This document shows, one piece after another, positions 35,670 through 47,221 of a stretch of 64,000 bases of DNA. Source of the DNA: Salvia splendens (Eukaryota > Streptophyta > Magnoliopsida > Lamiales > Lamiaceae); contig NC_056037.1 of assembly GCF_004379255.2 (NCBI RefSeq), forward strand, positions 34,135,012 through 34,199,011, read 5' to 3'. Numbering within the stretch: the first letter of the stretch is position 1; each line of letters begins with the position of its first letter. A program made the translations under genes and the position numbers. The notes beneath the pieces are model-generated. The model did no database searches. It saw only the letters and a program-made list of their open reading frames with translations, and was not told the DNA's origin.

Positions 35670-36836
35670 GAGTGTAGGATGTAAAAATTACTAACAAGAA
35701 ACAAAGGATTATTGATGCAATTCGTTACATCTTATTTCGACATCTTTGTAGGAGTATTTTTGTTGTTTACCATAGATTGATATGCATGCTGGTGCAAGTT
35801 CCTTGGGATATATTATTGTAACTGTAGTCTGTAGAGTAGGATACGAGAAAAAAAAACATGGAGATGAAATTTGAAAAAATATTTCTTCTTTTAAAAAATT
35901 TCAATGGTTTTAATTTTTAGTTTTTTGTTTTCAATTTTCTGGTATCTTTTTCGCTGCCATGCTTTAATTTTGGAATACTACTGTATCTTTTTTAGGTTTT
36001 GTTGAAATATGAATTGGGTGTGGCGTGCTGTACTTAACATACATATGCATGAATGATAAGGAAATGGCAGCAAAATATAAATAGATATATTATCATGATG
36101 AAATTCAGAAACTATATACTAATATTTCTTGAAATATGGAATTAAGAGTGTGAGTTTTTCTTTGAAATTGCACTATTATTGTTTGTGGATGTGCATCATA
36201 TGGAACTAAGATATTGCGTTATGTATAAATAAGTCAATTAATCAAGTCTACACATAGATTAAAGCCGAATATAGTTAGAATTAAAAAGACATGCATCCAT
36301 AAAAGTATTTATTATGATATCATTCTAATACACTTATCTTTTAAGGACACAAAATTTGAGATGCAATTACTTGAGTTGGAAAATTGTAAAAAATAACAAT
36401 AATTTAGGACGCAAAAAAAAGCATCCCTGAATTAAGGACAAATTAATTTAATATTTTGATTTTTTAGGACGCTTCTATAGCTCTATTGTTATCTAATTTT
36501 AGTTCTGAAATTAACAATGAGGACATTTTTTTAAAGCGTTGGTGATATATTTAGAAATACTATCTTTATTTACATAAAAAAATGGTTTTATTTTGTTGCA
36601 GTAGGATTCCAGATAAAATATTGCGGCACAATAGATGCGTAACTAACGTGTTGAGGTTGAGAATACTAAAATTTGAAATTTTTTAAAAGTATTTGCTAAA
36701 TCCGTTAATTTTGGGCCAAAGTTGAGAACCTATTTAAAAGCTCAATCCCTCTTTCTTATTTCTCTCCCATGTCATTCTATTTGTCACTTTTATAGCTAAA
36801 TAACAAGTACTACTATAGATAAAATACTTCCCTCCC
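35670..36836. other. Intergenic, downstream of RAV
   Basis: 3' UTR of RAV, then AT-rich DNA. Short AGGACGC/GCATCC-type inverted motifs near 36410-36480 hint at a worn MULE end; nothing firmer. Confidence 0.4.
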
Positions 36837-37078
36837 CTAAATTTTATCATAGTTTGACCAGGTACGGATTTTAAGAAATATAATGGAAGGTCGGTTGAAA
36901 AAGTTGGTAGGACGTGGATCCTATTTTTAAAGTATTAGTTTTATAATAAAATGTGAGTGAGAATAAGTTAGTGGAATGTGGGGTCCATTACCAAAAATGG
37001 TAAAAAGTGAAATGTGATAAATTTTGTGGGAATGACGTAAATGAAAAAAATGTGACAAAATTTCAGGGACGAAGGGAG
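36837..37078. mobile_element. Stowaway MITE, somewhat worn
   Basis: CTTCCCTCCCCTAAATTTTA on the left pairs imperfectly with TTTCAGGGACGAAGGGAG on the right; TA on both sides. 242 bp, no ORF. Confidence 0.8.
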
Positions 37079-37735
37079 TAGTAGGTATATAATATAAGGA
37101 CTATGATCAATACTATACCAAATTAGGCTTAAACGCTAAACGCCGAACAATATCATTATATGATAACTCGGAGTTCATTATAATGAACTAATGACAAGCT
37201 TATAATGAACTCCGAATTTATAAATTATATAAGATGATGTCATTGTTTTTAAGTCTCTAAATTTTGTATAATGAACTAAAATTAAAGTTGCAATGAACTT
37301 CTTATTGTTTTATAATGATATGCTTGGTGTTTAACATTTAAAACTAGTTTGGTACCTCAAAAGAGTTACAAAGACATTGTATTCTTATTGCTGCGAGCAA
37401 CCCTTACCCATTGCCAACACCTGTATATGGATCACATTCCCAGCATACAGAGCAGAAGCAGTAGCAAAATCATTTCATATGAATAAAAGCCATTTCATAT
37501 TACTAGGCATCTCAGCAGCATTTGTTTTTTTGCACTCTGCTATCTCTCTATCTGTTATTTATCCAAAGAAGCTACCCAAACTTGGAGCTATCTACAATGC
37601 AGATGCAGAACGTTTTTCACTCACCTAAAGCTCATATTTTTGCTTCCTACTGTGCTCCTTACAAACTCGTCCGGGTTTACTCTAAATTCATTAGAGTTGC
37701 TTTTGCTTTGCTTTGCTTTGCAGTTTCCACTCCGG
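37079..37735. other. Intergenic
   Basis: Short open frames only (for example 37377-37628, 83 codons with no domain). Repeated TTATAATGAACT motifs around 37170-37310. No gene recognised. Confidence 0.4.
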
Positions 37736-37824
37736 TCCTTGAATGGATCAATTCTTTTTTTGGTAAAGGACTTTAATTGAATTCCATTTTAATGAAGAGC
37801 ATTACTTGTATTCCGCCTCAGGGA

Positions 37825-38068
37825 GTGACGCATAAGAGTTATGCGTCACTAACAGAAAGACGCATAATAATTATGCGTCGTTAGTTATTGACGCATAATC
37901 GTTATGCGTCGCTAATAAACGACGCGTAAGGGTTATGCGTCGCTAATAAACGACGCATAAGGGTTATGCGTCGTTAGATATTGACGCATAACCATTGTGC
38001 GTCGTTCATTAACGACGCATAACTCTTATGCGTCTTTATTTAGCGACGCATAATTCTTATGCGTCGTT
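37825..38068. repeat. Left array of GACGCATAA...TTATGCGTC palindromes
   Basis: Eight imperfect palindromes, each about 20-24 bp with a 3-5-bp centre, spaced by short TTATTTAGC or TAATAAAC linkers. Each could form a hairpin. Their likely role as transposase-binding sites is inference. Confidence 0.9.
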
Positions 38069-38694
38069 CGTTGAGTTTTAAACCGGGCATAAGGCAGAAC
38101 CAGCCAGAAACGAACGCGCAGAAGCAGGGGATGAAACCAAACGACGAAATCAAGCGATTTCCGATGAAACCGAGCAAAATCCGGCGAATTTCCACTATTT
38201 TGCAACCATATTCCGGTAATTGTTCTTCAATTTGGCTAAATACATCCTTTAATATTTAATTTGGGCAGGTTTTCCGTAATTTAGTAAAAGTAGGGTTTTT
38301 GATTAAATTGATGGATTTTTGGTATATTTTTGTTGTTTTGTTGTATATAATTAGGGATTATGATGAAATTATGGGTTATGATGAAATTGATGGAATTTTT
38401 GGTCGACTTTCCGTAATTTGTGTATTTCATATGGATTTAATTTAGCAAAATTAGGGTTTATGATGAAATTGTTGGATTTGTTGGTCGATTTTCCGTAATT
38501 TGGGTATTTCATACGCATATAATTGAATGGGTAGAAGCAATTGATTAAGTTTTTATAATTGTGCCCATTTTGGTGGGCGATTTTATGTAATTTGGGTATT
38601 TCATATGCATATATTGCGCCCCTAAGTTGCAATTTAGTTAGCTTGTTGAGTTGTTATGAAAAAAATTGAATCATGGGTGAATGTTTTGAAGTAG

Positions 38695-39722
38695 ATGGCA
38701 TCTGCAAGTTCCGAACAACAGTTATGCTATGGACCTGAGGATCCATCACTACTGTTTCATCAGAACGAACATATTTCAGGCTCCTTGTTGGCGAATGGCA
38801 CAACAAATGTGTTGAGAAGTAGTAGGACGGAGAGTAAGGTGTGGGAATTGCCAATACATGAAAATGTGATGTATTGGCTAGATGTATGGGGGTTCAGAGG
38901 CGTGGTTGAATGTGGAAGGCCGATGAGGATGGACAATGAGCTAATAATGGCCTTGATCGAGCGCTGGAGGCCTGAGACACACTGTTTCCACCTTCCAGTT
39001 GGTGAAGTTACTGTAACCTTACAGGATGTGCAAAGCCTGTGGGGTTTAAGAGCAGACGGTCGTGTTTTCACTGGCCGTGACTACCCTGTTGAATTTGAAG
39101 ATTGGTCCAGCAAGTGTAGAGATTTGTTGGGATGGATACCTGACGCAGAAACCGAAACGAAGCACGGGTGGTTTGTTGATAACGTCTCTGATCCACCAAG
39201 CGACGATGTCGTTGGGTGATAGGCTGCCTGAGTATGCATACATTCAAAGAGCACGTATACATGCTCTGATCTTGTTAGGGGGGCTTATTTTACCGGACAC
39301 CACAGGGTGCAAGGTCCCCTTTATGTGGTTAAATGCCTTAGACGATCCGGAAGATGTGGCTAATATCAGTTGGGGTAGTGCTGCTTTAGCATACATGTAT
39401 CATTATTTGTGCGAGGCTTCTATAGGCAGACAGAGAAGAGATGTGGGTGGACCTATGGTTCTCTTGCAGCTGTGGGCCTGGGAAAGAATGCCTACATTGA
39501 GGCCAGCCTTCTTGATATCGCCTATGCACACGCCGTATACCCCGTGTGGAGCCAAGTAATGTTTTTGTTTAAATTAACTCACATAATTATGTATTTTGTT
39601 GATAACTTTTGACATTAATATTATGTATAGGTGGCACGGAGTTACTGAAATTGGAAATGCTCCCCGACATTCAGTAGCTCATTATCGAGATCAGTTATCA
39701 CTGATCCGTCCTGGCCAGGTGA
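38695..39722 (+). pseudogene. Plant mobile domain (PMD) gene inside the MULE, broken
   Basis: PMD proteins occur in plant transposons and in domesticated nuclear factors such as MAIN/MAIL1. The first frame (from 38695, MASASSEQQLCYGPEDPSLL) has the typical segments ERWRPETHCFHLPVGEVTVT, LQDVQSLWGL and DYPVEFEDW. Near 39200 the frame changes; the continuation to 39559 holds LGDRLPEYAYIQRARIHAL, DTTGCKVPFMWL and GPMVLLQLWAWERMP. A probable intron (about 39558-39630) precedes RWHGVTEIGNAPRHSVAHYR, ending at CCAG/GTGAAA near 39719. The C-terminal part is deleted. A 5' leader with AT-rich imperfect repeats (38340-38620) precedes it. PMD identity is firm; one frameshift and truncation argue against function. 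Confidence 0.85.
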
Positions 39723-39739
39723 AATTTATTTGTGTTGTC

Positions 39740-40587
39740 TTAGTTAATGAATTTACTTACTGTCGTTCCTGCTGGAAATTTGCATACAGCATGCCACCTT
39801 CTTAATTTGCTCTCGACAACCTTAAACTGTTTTTCATTCCACAAACTCCACATAGTTATAGCAGTCTTCACGTGTAGCTTGGAATCAAATGTTGTTCCCA
39901 ACACAATCCGATGCAGCTCATTCTCATTCCAATACAAAAGGTTGTGTTCATTACCACCCACATCATCCGATACTCCAGAAGGACGACTTGGTAATTCACG
40001 AAAGAATCTAAACCCACTAGGATTGTATTCCGGAAGTGGTTGTTCACCTTGCATAACAGGTTTACATGGTACTATCTCATCATCAGAACTAGCACCGACA
40101 TCATCAGCACCATCACCATCACTGACATCGGGGTCTGGCTCTGTCTCAGATAGTGGCCTTGGCTCATCAAGATCATCTGCAACATCTACCTCATCATTCA
40201 ATCCAACACCAACATCAGCAACATCTACAACATCTACAACATCTCTCTGCTCATTCATACTACGATCAAAGCTCATTTGATCCACCCTCGCAGATGATCC
40301 AACACCACAGTCAAAACTCATTTGTTCAAACCTCGCAGATGCTCCAATACCATAATCAACAACTGGTGGGATTTCTGCACTCCTCACCGGTGAATACTCA
40401 ACAAATAATTCAATACACCACTTGAATTTTGAGCATTGTTGAACATAAACATTACACTTTCATCATTGCAAATCACAGAACATGTATAACTCATACCGGA
40501 AGCATAGACTATACATTGTCTCCATAATAATTCAATTGTGTGTTGGTTCATATATATTCCCATCGCATCACAGATCATTGCTACCAA
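39740..40587 (-). pseudogene. Mutator-type transposase (MURA), N-terminal part
   Basis: Two overlapping minus-strand frames. The first (40587-40384) has NQHTIELLWRQCIVYASG and SYTCSVICNDESVMFMFN, the usual N-terminal region of plant MULE transposases. A shift near 40385 leads into the second (40387-39740), with a long acidic linker, then the Mutator DNA-binding-type segment TTFDSKLHVKTAITMWSLWN and RRWHAVCKFP. The DDE catalytic domain is absent. It faces the PMD gene. Confidence 0.8.
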
Positions 40588-40694
40588 CCCAGAATAGGAA
40601 ACACCTGAATTTAATATGATGGAGCTCCTCGCACGGTGTGAAAGTGCGTTCTGTGAGCTGCGTCTGCCTGTAGGGCGTTAAAAGCCGCCTTAAC

Positions 40695-40839
40695 GACGCA
40701 TAACCATTATGCGTCGTTCTTTAATGACGCATAACCCTTATGCGTCGTTAAGCGACGCATAATCCTTGTGCGTCATTAAGAACGACGCATAAGGGTTGTG
40801 CGTTTCATTAAGAACGACGCACAACCATTATGCGTCACT
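40695..40839. repeat. Right array of GACGCATAA palindromes
   Basis: Five copies matching the left array, some with TTGTGCGTC arms. Linkers contain TCATTAAGAAC. Together with the left array they make the element's ends able to pair extensively. Confidence 0.9.
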
Positions 40840-40928
40840 CCATCAATTAGAATAAAGCTATTCTCCTTCATTAATTTGGAATTCCATTATTTTTTAAGCA
40901 CAAAAGAAGAAAGAAGTCGTCCTTGAAT

Positions 40929-43335
40929 TGAATTGAGATGGAATCTTTCGGCTTGTATTTTATCTTTCAAAGAGCTAATGACTATGTTGAATATTATTAA
41001 CATGTTACTCAGGGCAGGGACGGAGATAGCTTAGGCCAAGCCGCCGCTTCAGCGGGGGCTTGGCCGGTGCCGCCCTCGTAGATTTTCTTATAGTGTTTTT
41101 ATGTTTTTTTTTCACAGAGATGTAAAGAATTGAAGGAAGTAGACGAGGAGAAAGAGAGGGGAGAGAGAAATATGATTGACCTTGAGAATAGAGTTAACTT
41201 TTATCTTACTTTATTGTTTTGTGGGATTAGGAAAATAGTAGTAATATTTAAAATTCTACATTGACATTTAAGCACCAAATTTTCTATTAGATAAATTAAA
41301 TTCAATCCTTTCAATTGGTTAAATCAAATTCAATCGAAAGGTATAATTTAATGGTGGAAAAATGAGTAGTACTAATAAACAAGAGTACTTTGACTTAATT
41401 TATCATGATTGAGTGCGTTTAATTCACTAATAATATTAGTTTAGGAATATATTAATATTTTCTTCAATCTTTAAAAATGTTTTAAGAATCAAATAGTACT
41501 ATTTAAAGTTTTATTATTTTATTTGTATAATAGTAATATATTGTATTAATCAATTTATTTATTCCAATAAATTTTTTCTACTAACACGTATTCATTTATC
41601 TTTTACTAATTTTGATAAATAGGCATCACATTTCACTCCTATTTTATCATAAAATTAATACTCTACATAATTATACACAACACATTCACTAACATTTTTT
41701 TCCCATTTTTAATATTTGAAATGAACCAAAGTGGGATAAGTAATCTCGAATGGATGAAGTACCATATTTATATTAAATTAATATTATAACAACTCAATTT
41801 GCGACTCTTATGATATCAAGATATCACTAAATGTGTTTATATCAATATTTTCTTTGGATTCAAATCTAAAATCCTAGATACACCATTACGGACCACTAGT
41901 ACTATTAGATAAGGCTAGTCGCTACAAGAGATTCAAGAGCATCATGTGTTTTGTCGTATATGTCATTAGTTTTGAGCACCGGCTCATTTCAATTTCTAGT
42001 TCCGTCCATGAATTAACTTATCTGATCAAACTACGAATTCCTTTTGTTTTGTTTTGAATGCATTTCTCATATTTCTGAGTTGGATGGAACTCGTAGTGTG
42101 CAGTAATACAGTTACCATCCCAGACACTGTTGCTCTCACATTCCGATAAAGCATTGCACCTGATGATTGGAATGCTTTACCCCGGCTAAGAAATATCTTA
42201 CTCTGGTTCCAGTTGATCCTGCTACACCTTTCTCTCTCTCTCTCTCTCTCTCGACCTGACTATCATACCCATCGTGTCTCTCCAGGAATGGTAGTAGTGT
42301 TTAAGCCACAAATGACCAATCCTCAGCAGCAGCAACGACCCCTCATGGCGCATCAGACACAACAACATCTTATGCAGTCGCATCAGCAACAGCATTAAAA
42401 TCATCAAATGCAACAACAGCCACCACAACAGATGGTTGGTACGGGTATGAATCAAGGGTCTCCGAACATGCTGGCAGGAAATTTCCTACTTGCCATTAAC
42501 TTGTAGACTGTAGAGTCATATCTCTTGGTAACTCATACAAAGAAATTACTACATGGTTTAGTTTTGTACTTGCTGCTGCTGCTGCTTTAACTTGTAGGCA
42601 ATCTGGCGTGTACAGGGTTTGTTTTTGCATTTTTGTCTTGCTGTTATCACAATGTGATCTGAGTTCGTTTTCATATCCACATTATACAAATGGGCATAAT
42701 TTCACTTGTATACGGTTAACCAATTTCACTATATACAGTACATATATGATAGTATATTCCATTTACTTTCCATTTTATCACAAATTATAAACTCTTGTAT
42801 TTTCTGATGATAGTTTCAAAATTTACCAAATCATAATAATTGGAATGTCAAACGTATATATGAACGGCAAGCTTTTAAAGTTTCATGAATTGTACTAATG
42901 AATAAACTGGCTTGATTGTGATTCATAGATTATGCAAAATCCTAATAAAGCTTTTCAATACACTTGTGGATAACGTTATTATATCGAGGCCAAATTCACC
43001 AATTCAAGTAAAGAAGTGGAGAAAATTTTCCTCATTAAACTACATAAGTTTGATTAGAGTTGAATTATTTCATTATCCCAACCTTGGTAATAGCATTCAC
43101 AGCTCAGCTGCCTCTTTCACTCTATGATCAAATTATGAAAAAGAAAAGGCCAGAGAAAATAGACACTAATTTATTTAACCGTGATAATTAGACTCTCTTT
43201 TCATGACACTAAATAAGAAATCAAACGTCATGCAAAACAAGTGAAACCCCAAAATCTAATTACAATAACAAAACAAACCTATTTCCTCTCCTCCCATTCA
43301 AAGCTTGTCTTCTCCCTCCCAACATTTAAAATCTG
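40929..43335. other. Intergenic with transposon remains
   Basis: 41015-42010 may be an old hAT-like element (CAGGGACGGAGATAGC at the left, TAGTTCCGTCCATG at the right) but no duplication was found. A (CT)n run lies at about 42229-42251, with a Gln-rich fragment after it. The remainder is AT-rich. No intact gene seen. Confidence 0.4.
42289..42506 (+). pseudogene. Gln-rich gene fragment
   Basis: From an ATG at 42289 the frame gives MVVVFKPQMTNPQQQQRPL and a Gln/His-rich stretch, a TAA at 42396-42398, then HQMQQQQPPQQMVGTGMNQG and a stop at 42504-42506. This looks like a piece of a Gln-rich transcription-related protein; the MVGTGMNQ part recalls SPT20/PHL-like proteins, but that is a weak guess. 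No start context or intron structure supports an active gene. Confidence 0.35.
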
Positions 43336-43343
43336 TATAAATA
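43336..43343 (+). promoter_or_regulatory. TATA box of the aspartic protease gene
   Basis: TATAAATA only 38 bp before the start codon at 43374. If used, the 5' leader would be under 10 nt, which is odd; a further upstream promoter is possible. Confidence 0.5.
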
Positions 43344-43373
43344 TCATTGATTCGCAATCCTCCATTATCATCA

Positions 43374-44786
43374 ATGGAGAAATTCGCCGTCTTCTTCGCA
43401 TTCCTCTCCGTTTCCGCTGCCTCCAGAACACTCCCGCCCAATTCCAACTCCAATATCCTCCATGTTTCTGCCACCATTTCCAACACCCAGTCTCTGTTCT
43501 CGCACAATTCTAGAGGCGTACTACCCTCAATGCACGCGGTACACCACCGGAAGCCATCGGTTTCGGTTTCTCCCCTCAGTTTCGACCTCCACCCGCGATT
43601 GTCATTCAGCGGAACGTCGGAGAAGAACTACAAATCGCTCGCTCTGGCGCGCCTCCGCCGCGACTCCGCCCGAGTCGAGGCGATTCAGAGTAGGCTAGAT
43701 CTTACGCCTCTGGAGGCGGAGAAGCTGGAGGGGGCGGTGATCTCCGGCACGAGCCAGGGAAGCGGCGAATACTTCAGCCGCGTGGGAGTGGGGAGGCCGC
43801 CGCTGGAGGCGTACATGGTGCTGGATACAGGGAGTGACGTCAGCTGGCTGCAATGCGCGCCCTGCTCAGACTGTTACCAACAGTCCGACCCGATTTTCGA
43901 CCCGAGGCAATCCTCCTCCTTCACGCCCCTCGCATGTGACACCAGGCAATGCAGATCTCTCGACGTCTCCGAATGCCGCAACGACACGTGTCTCTACGAG
44001 GTCTCCTACGGCGACGGCTCCTACACCGTCGGCGATTTCGTCACTGAGACCGTCACCTTCGCCGGATCTCAATCCGTCGACAAAATCGCAATCGGCTGTG
44101 GCCACAATAACGAGGGGCTATTCGTCGGCGCCGCCGGTCTGATCGGCCTCGGCGGCGGCAAGCTCTCCTTCCCCTCGCAGATCAACGCCACCTCCTTCTC
44201 CTACTGCCTCGTCGACCGCGACTCCGCCTCCGCCTCCACGCTCGATTTCAATTCCCCCGCGCCTCCGGGAGCCGTAACGGCGCCGATGGTACGGAGCCCT
44301 AGCCTGGACACGTTCTACTACGTGGATCTGTCCGGAATCAGCGTCTCCGGCGAGATGCTGCCGATCTCTCCGTCGACGTTGAAGCTGAACGTCGACAGCG
44401 GCGAAGGAGGCGTGATTGTGGACTCCGGCACGGCTGTGACGAGGCTGCAGGAGGAGGCGTACGACGCGATGCGAGAGGCGTTTAGGAAGGGGACGGCGGA
44501 GCTGCCGGAGGCGGACGGAGTGGCGCTGTTCGACACGTGCTACGATCTGAGGTCGAGGAGGAGCGTGGAGGTGCCGACGGTGTCGTTTCATTTCTCGAAC
44601 GGGAAGGAGCTGGCTTTACCGGCGAAGAACTACATGATTCCGGTGGACTCGGCAGGGACATTCTGCTTCGCTTTTGCAGGGACGTCGTCTGGGCTTGGGA
44701 TTATTGGGAATGTTCAGCAGCAGGGGACACGTGTCACTTATGATCTCGCTAATTCTCTCATTGCCTTCTCTTCCAATAATTGCTAA
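43374..44786 (+). CDS. ASPG1: Pepsin-type aspartic protease, ASPG1-like
   Basis: A single exon of 470 codons. The ATG at 43374 is preferred over an in-frame upstream start because it begins a hydrophobic signal-peptide-like segment (KFAVFFAFLSVSAAS), indicating the secretory route. A pro-segment follows to about residue 125. The A1 protease domain has both catalytic motifs: LDTGSDVSW with Asp151 and VDSGTAVTRL with Asp350. Cys-rich stretches (CAPCSDCYQQ, CGHNNEGLF) and the C-terminal GNVQQQGTRVTYDL are those of the ASPG1 group of plant atypical aspartic proteases, which in Arabidopsis act in guard cells in ABA-dependent drought response. Length is a little below Arabidopsis ASPG1. The GC-rich body is typical of intronless members. 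Family is certain; a physiological role is by analogy. Confidence 0.94.
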   Translation: MEKFAVFFAFLSVSAASRTLPPNSNSNILHVSATISNTQSLFSHNSRGVLPSMHAVHHRKPSVSVSPLSFDLHPRLSFSGTSEKNYKSLALARLRRDSARVEAIQSRLDLTPLEAEKLEGAVISGTSQGSGEYFSRVGVGRPPLEAYMVLDTGSDVSWLQCAPCSDCYQQSDPIFDPRQSSSFTPLACDTRQCRSLDVSECRNDTCLYEVSYGDGSYTVGDFVTETVTFAGSQSVDKIAIGCGHNNEGLFVGAAGLIGLGGGKLSFPSQINATSFSYCLVDRDSASASTLDFNSPAPPGAVTAPMVRSPSLDTFYYVDLSGISVSGEMLPISPSTLKLNVDSGEGGVIVDSGTAVTRLQEEAYDAMREAFRKGTAELPEADGVALFDTCYDLRSRRSVEVPTVSFHFSNGKELALPAKNYMIPVDSAGTFCFAFAGTSSGLGIIGNVQQQGTRVTYDLANSLIAFSSNNC

Positions 44787-45225
44787 GAGCACACTAGATT
44801 TGTGAGTGTGTGGGCCGGGCCTCAACAACTGTAAGCCCATATAGAGATTCTGTATAAATTATGGAGTAATTATTGCAGCAAGATATAGTGTTACTACTCC
44901 ACCTAGGGAGGTTTCAATCTGAATTTGACGGGTTGGTCCAAATAATCCACCAAATTAGACAGTTATGGCTTAGAAAATATAACCTGATAAGATAGTTGGG
45001 CAACCCCGTCAGACTAGTGAGTCGACTTGTCGGGTTATGGTAATTTAGGATTTTTTATTTTTGTGTTTATGTTTCTAATTAACTGGCGCATAAACTAATT
45101 GGGTACAGGTACACTCCAATTCTCAATATTCTTGATTCACTAATTTTACATTAATTTTATTTAAGCGTCATAATTAGAAAGAAAAAAAAGGCTATTAAAT
45201 TTGCAATTATCATAACGAGAACTTA
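44787..45225. other. Intergenic downstream of the protease
   Basis: 3' UTR, then sequence with GACGGGTTGG and GTCGGGTTATGG motifs that may pair with TTGGGTTAGG/ACCCGA-type motifs at 46660-46790, possibly the worn ends of an old hAT element enclosing the next MULE. Not firm. Confidence 0.4.
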
Positions 45226-45234
45226 TATATATTA

Positions 45235-46287
45235 TAGTGAACTACATAAATGGTACCTTATCTTTCACTTTCGCATATAAATGATACATGATCTTTATTT
45301 TATATCGTTTTTTGTACCATGAGACAAAAATAACCCTAGGTACCAAACATGTGATTTTTTTGTTATGTAGGATATTTTTGGAAATTTCAATTATACCAAA
45401 CATGTGATTTCTTTTTTTCTTCTTTAATTCTTCTTCTTTCTTTTTTCTTCATTTTCTTTTTTCTTTTTAGTATTTTATCTTCCTTTCTTCTTTCTTTTTT
45501 CTCTTTAGTTTATGTTTCCTCTTTTTCTTTTCTCTTCTTTTTTCTTCTTTCTTTTTAGTATTTTATACATACATCTAATTGCATTCACAATATAAATCAA
45601 TAACAAAACACCTAATTAAATTAACTATTTAAACTAATTAAATCAATGAATATTTTTAATTAATTATTTTATACTAATTTAGGATTGAAACACCTAACTA
45701 AAAATATTTAATTGTTTATATCATTATGAATACATCTCACACTTTAAATTTTTTATTAAAAGTATATTGATTAGTTATTAATTTAATATAATAATAGTAA
45801 TAATACCAATAATAGTTATTATTATATAATATTATATGATTCATAATTTGAATAATTATACTATAATAATTTATTAATTAATACTAGATTTTAGTATTGT
45901 AACAATAATAATATTATTATAATAATTAAATATAATTATGACTATAATTTTAATTAAGTATATTTGAATGATATTAAAAAATAAATAAATTATAAATTTA
46001 TAACATCACAATAATAATATTAGTATTGATTAATAATAATAATATAAAGAGTGAAGAAAATGAAAGAAAATATTATAATATCACTTTTTGTACTAATTTT
46101 GTGTATGCCTAAAATAACCACAATGACATAAATGGGAAAATGTATTTGCTCAGATGGCATTTTGGGATGAAAATTACATCAGGTACCAAAAATGTGATTT
46201 ATAGGTACCGAAAATGATATAAAATAAAGATCAAGTATCATTTATGTGCGAAAGTGAAAGATCATGTATCATTTGTGTAGTTCCCTC
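45235..46287. mobile_element. Non-autonomous MULE
   Basis: 1,053 bp flanked by a perfect 9-bp duplication TATATATTA (45226-45234 and 46288-46296). Long inverted ends, TAGTGAACTACATAAATG on the left and CATTTGTGTAGTTCCCTC on the right, continue inwards for about 80-100 bp (CTTTCACTTTCGCA shared). The interior is very AT-rich with no ORF. Confidence 0.87.
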
Positions 46288-46296
46288 TATATATTA

Positions 46297-47212
46297 TTTG
46301 CAAATATTTTTTCGTATAATTTCTTCTAAACTCCAATCCTTTGCAAACCAAATAAATAAAATATACCATAATATATTTTGCACCTATTTTTGCACATACA
46401 CATCCTCTACTAATTAATTATATACATTCCTTTACTATAACTTTTGTCTACATTCATATAAGGATTTTAATAATTTATTTTCCAATTTCTAGACTTTAAT
46501 ATTATTTCACAAGAACAATGTTATTGATTGTCACAATCCCTAATAAATATGAATTATAAATTATAAATTCTTATATTTAATATATTCTAAAGGTTTTCAG
46601 AATATATATTTATTACTACTAAAGATGGAAAAATAATTTTAATTATTTGATTTAACCCGATTAGCCCGTAGGGCTAGCCCTAAAATCAAATGTTTTGGGT
46701 TAGGTTCGTATATTTTTAACCTGATAAAGTTTCAGCTCGGTTTGCTCGTACCCGAGTATAGTTGACCCGAAATCTACTGGATTGGCTTCATTGACATCCA
46801 TATTGCCAATTGTATTAGCCTCTAAATTTTGGGTATAGTTTGTTTTCAATAAAGTTTTCTTAATTTCAAATTGTACTTATTTTACGTGCATATTTGGTTG
46901 GCAATATTTGGTTTCAATTTATTATGCATATTTGGTTTATTGCATTTGGTTTCATTCATTATAGCATTAGCATGTGAAAGCCTTCTATTTTCCATTTGAT
47001 ATAGATTATGGGACCATTAAAGTAATACTCCTATTTGTTTCTTGTATTAACCTTGAAAATCTATTATCCATTTGTATATATGATACTCTCTCTATCTCAA
47101 GAATATGCACTCATTCCTTTTTAGTCTGTCTCACAAGAATATGCAATTTCTAATTTTGAAAATGTTTTTCTCTCTAATCAAGTGGGACTCATTCCCCACC
47201 AACAATTCTCTA
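46297..47212. other. Intergenic, AT-rich
   Basis: No gene. Possible worn hAT end at 46660-46800, and Stowaway-like sequence near 47090-47160 (AGAATATGCACTCATTCC) without clear ends. Confidence 0.4.
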
Positions 47213-47221
47213 TTTTACTTT

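Larger units (their letters stand above)
37745..40919. mobile_element. MULE carrying a plant-mobile-domain gene and a MURA N-terminus
   Basis: 3,175 bp flanked by a perfect 9-bp duplication TCCTTGAAT (37736-37744 and 40920-40928), the Mutator signature. The terminal 80 bp are diverged inverted repeats sharing GAATTCCA, TTAATGAAG and GGAGTGACGCATAA. Inside each end lies an array of short palindromes. The interior holds a PMD gene on the plus strand and the start of a Mutator transposase on the minus strand, running towards each other and meeting near 39720-39790, where both are truncated. That junction looks like an internal deletion of a larger autonomous element. Confidence 0.9.

Noticed and set aside
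37377..37776. Two overlapping short ORFs before the MULE
   Set aside because: No domain, no start context, and overlap in different frames.
37825..38068. Regularly spaced short repeats that could suggest a CRISPR array
   Set aside because: The units are palindromes inside a plant transposon, linkers are short and similar to each other, and no cas-like gene exists. It is a terminal repeat array.
41015..42010. Possible hAT element with CAGGGACGG-like ends
   Set aside because: End motifs match only over about ten bases and the flanking 8-mers do not agree, so it stays an unproven remnant.
42222..42455. Minus-strand Leu/Met-rich ORF
   Set aside because: Complement of the CT microsatellite and the CAG-rich stretch; low complexity only.
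44118..44591. 157-codon minus-strand ORF inside the aspartic protease
   Set aside because: Arg-rich shadow of a GC-rich gene; the plus strand shows both catalytic motifs.
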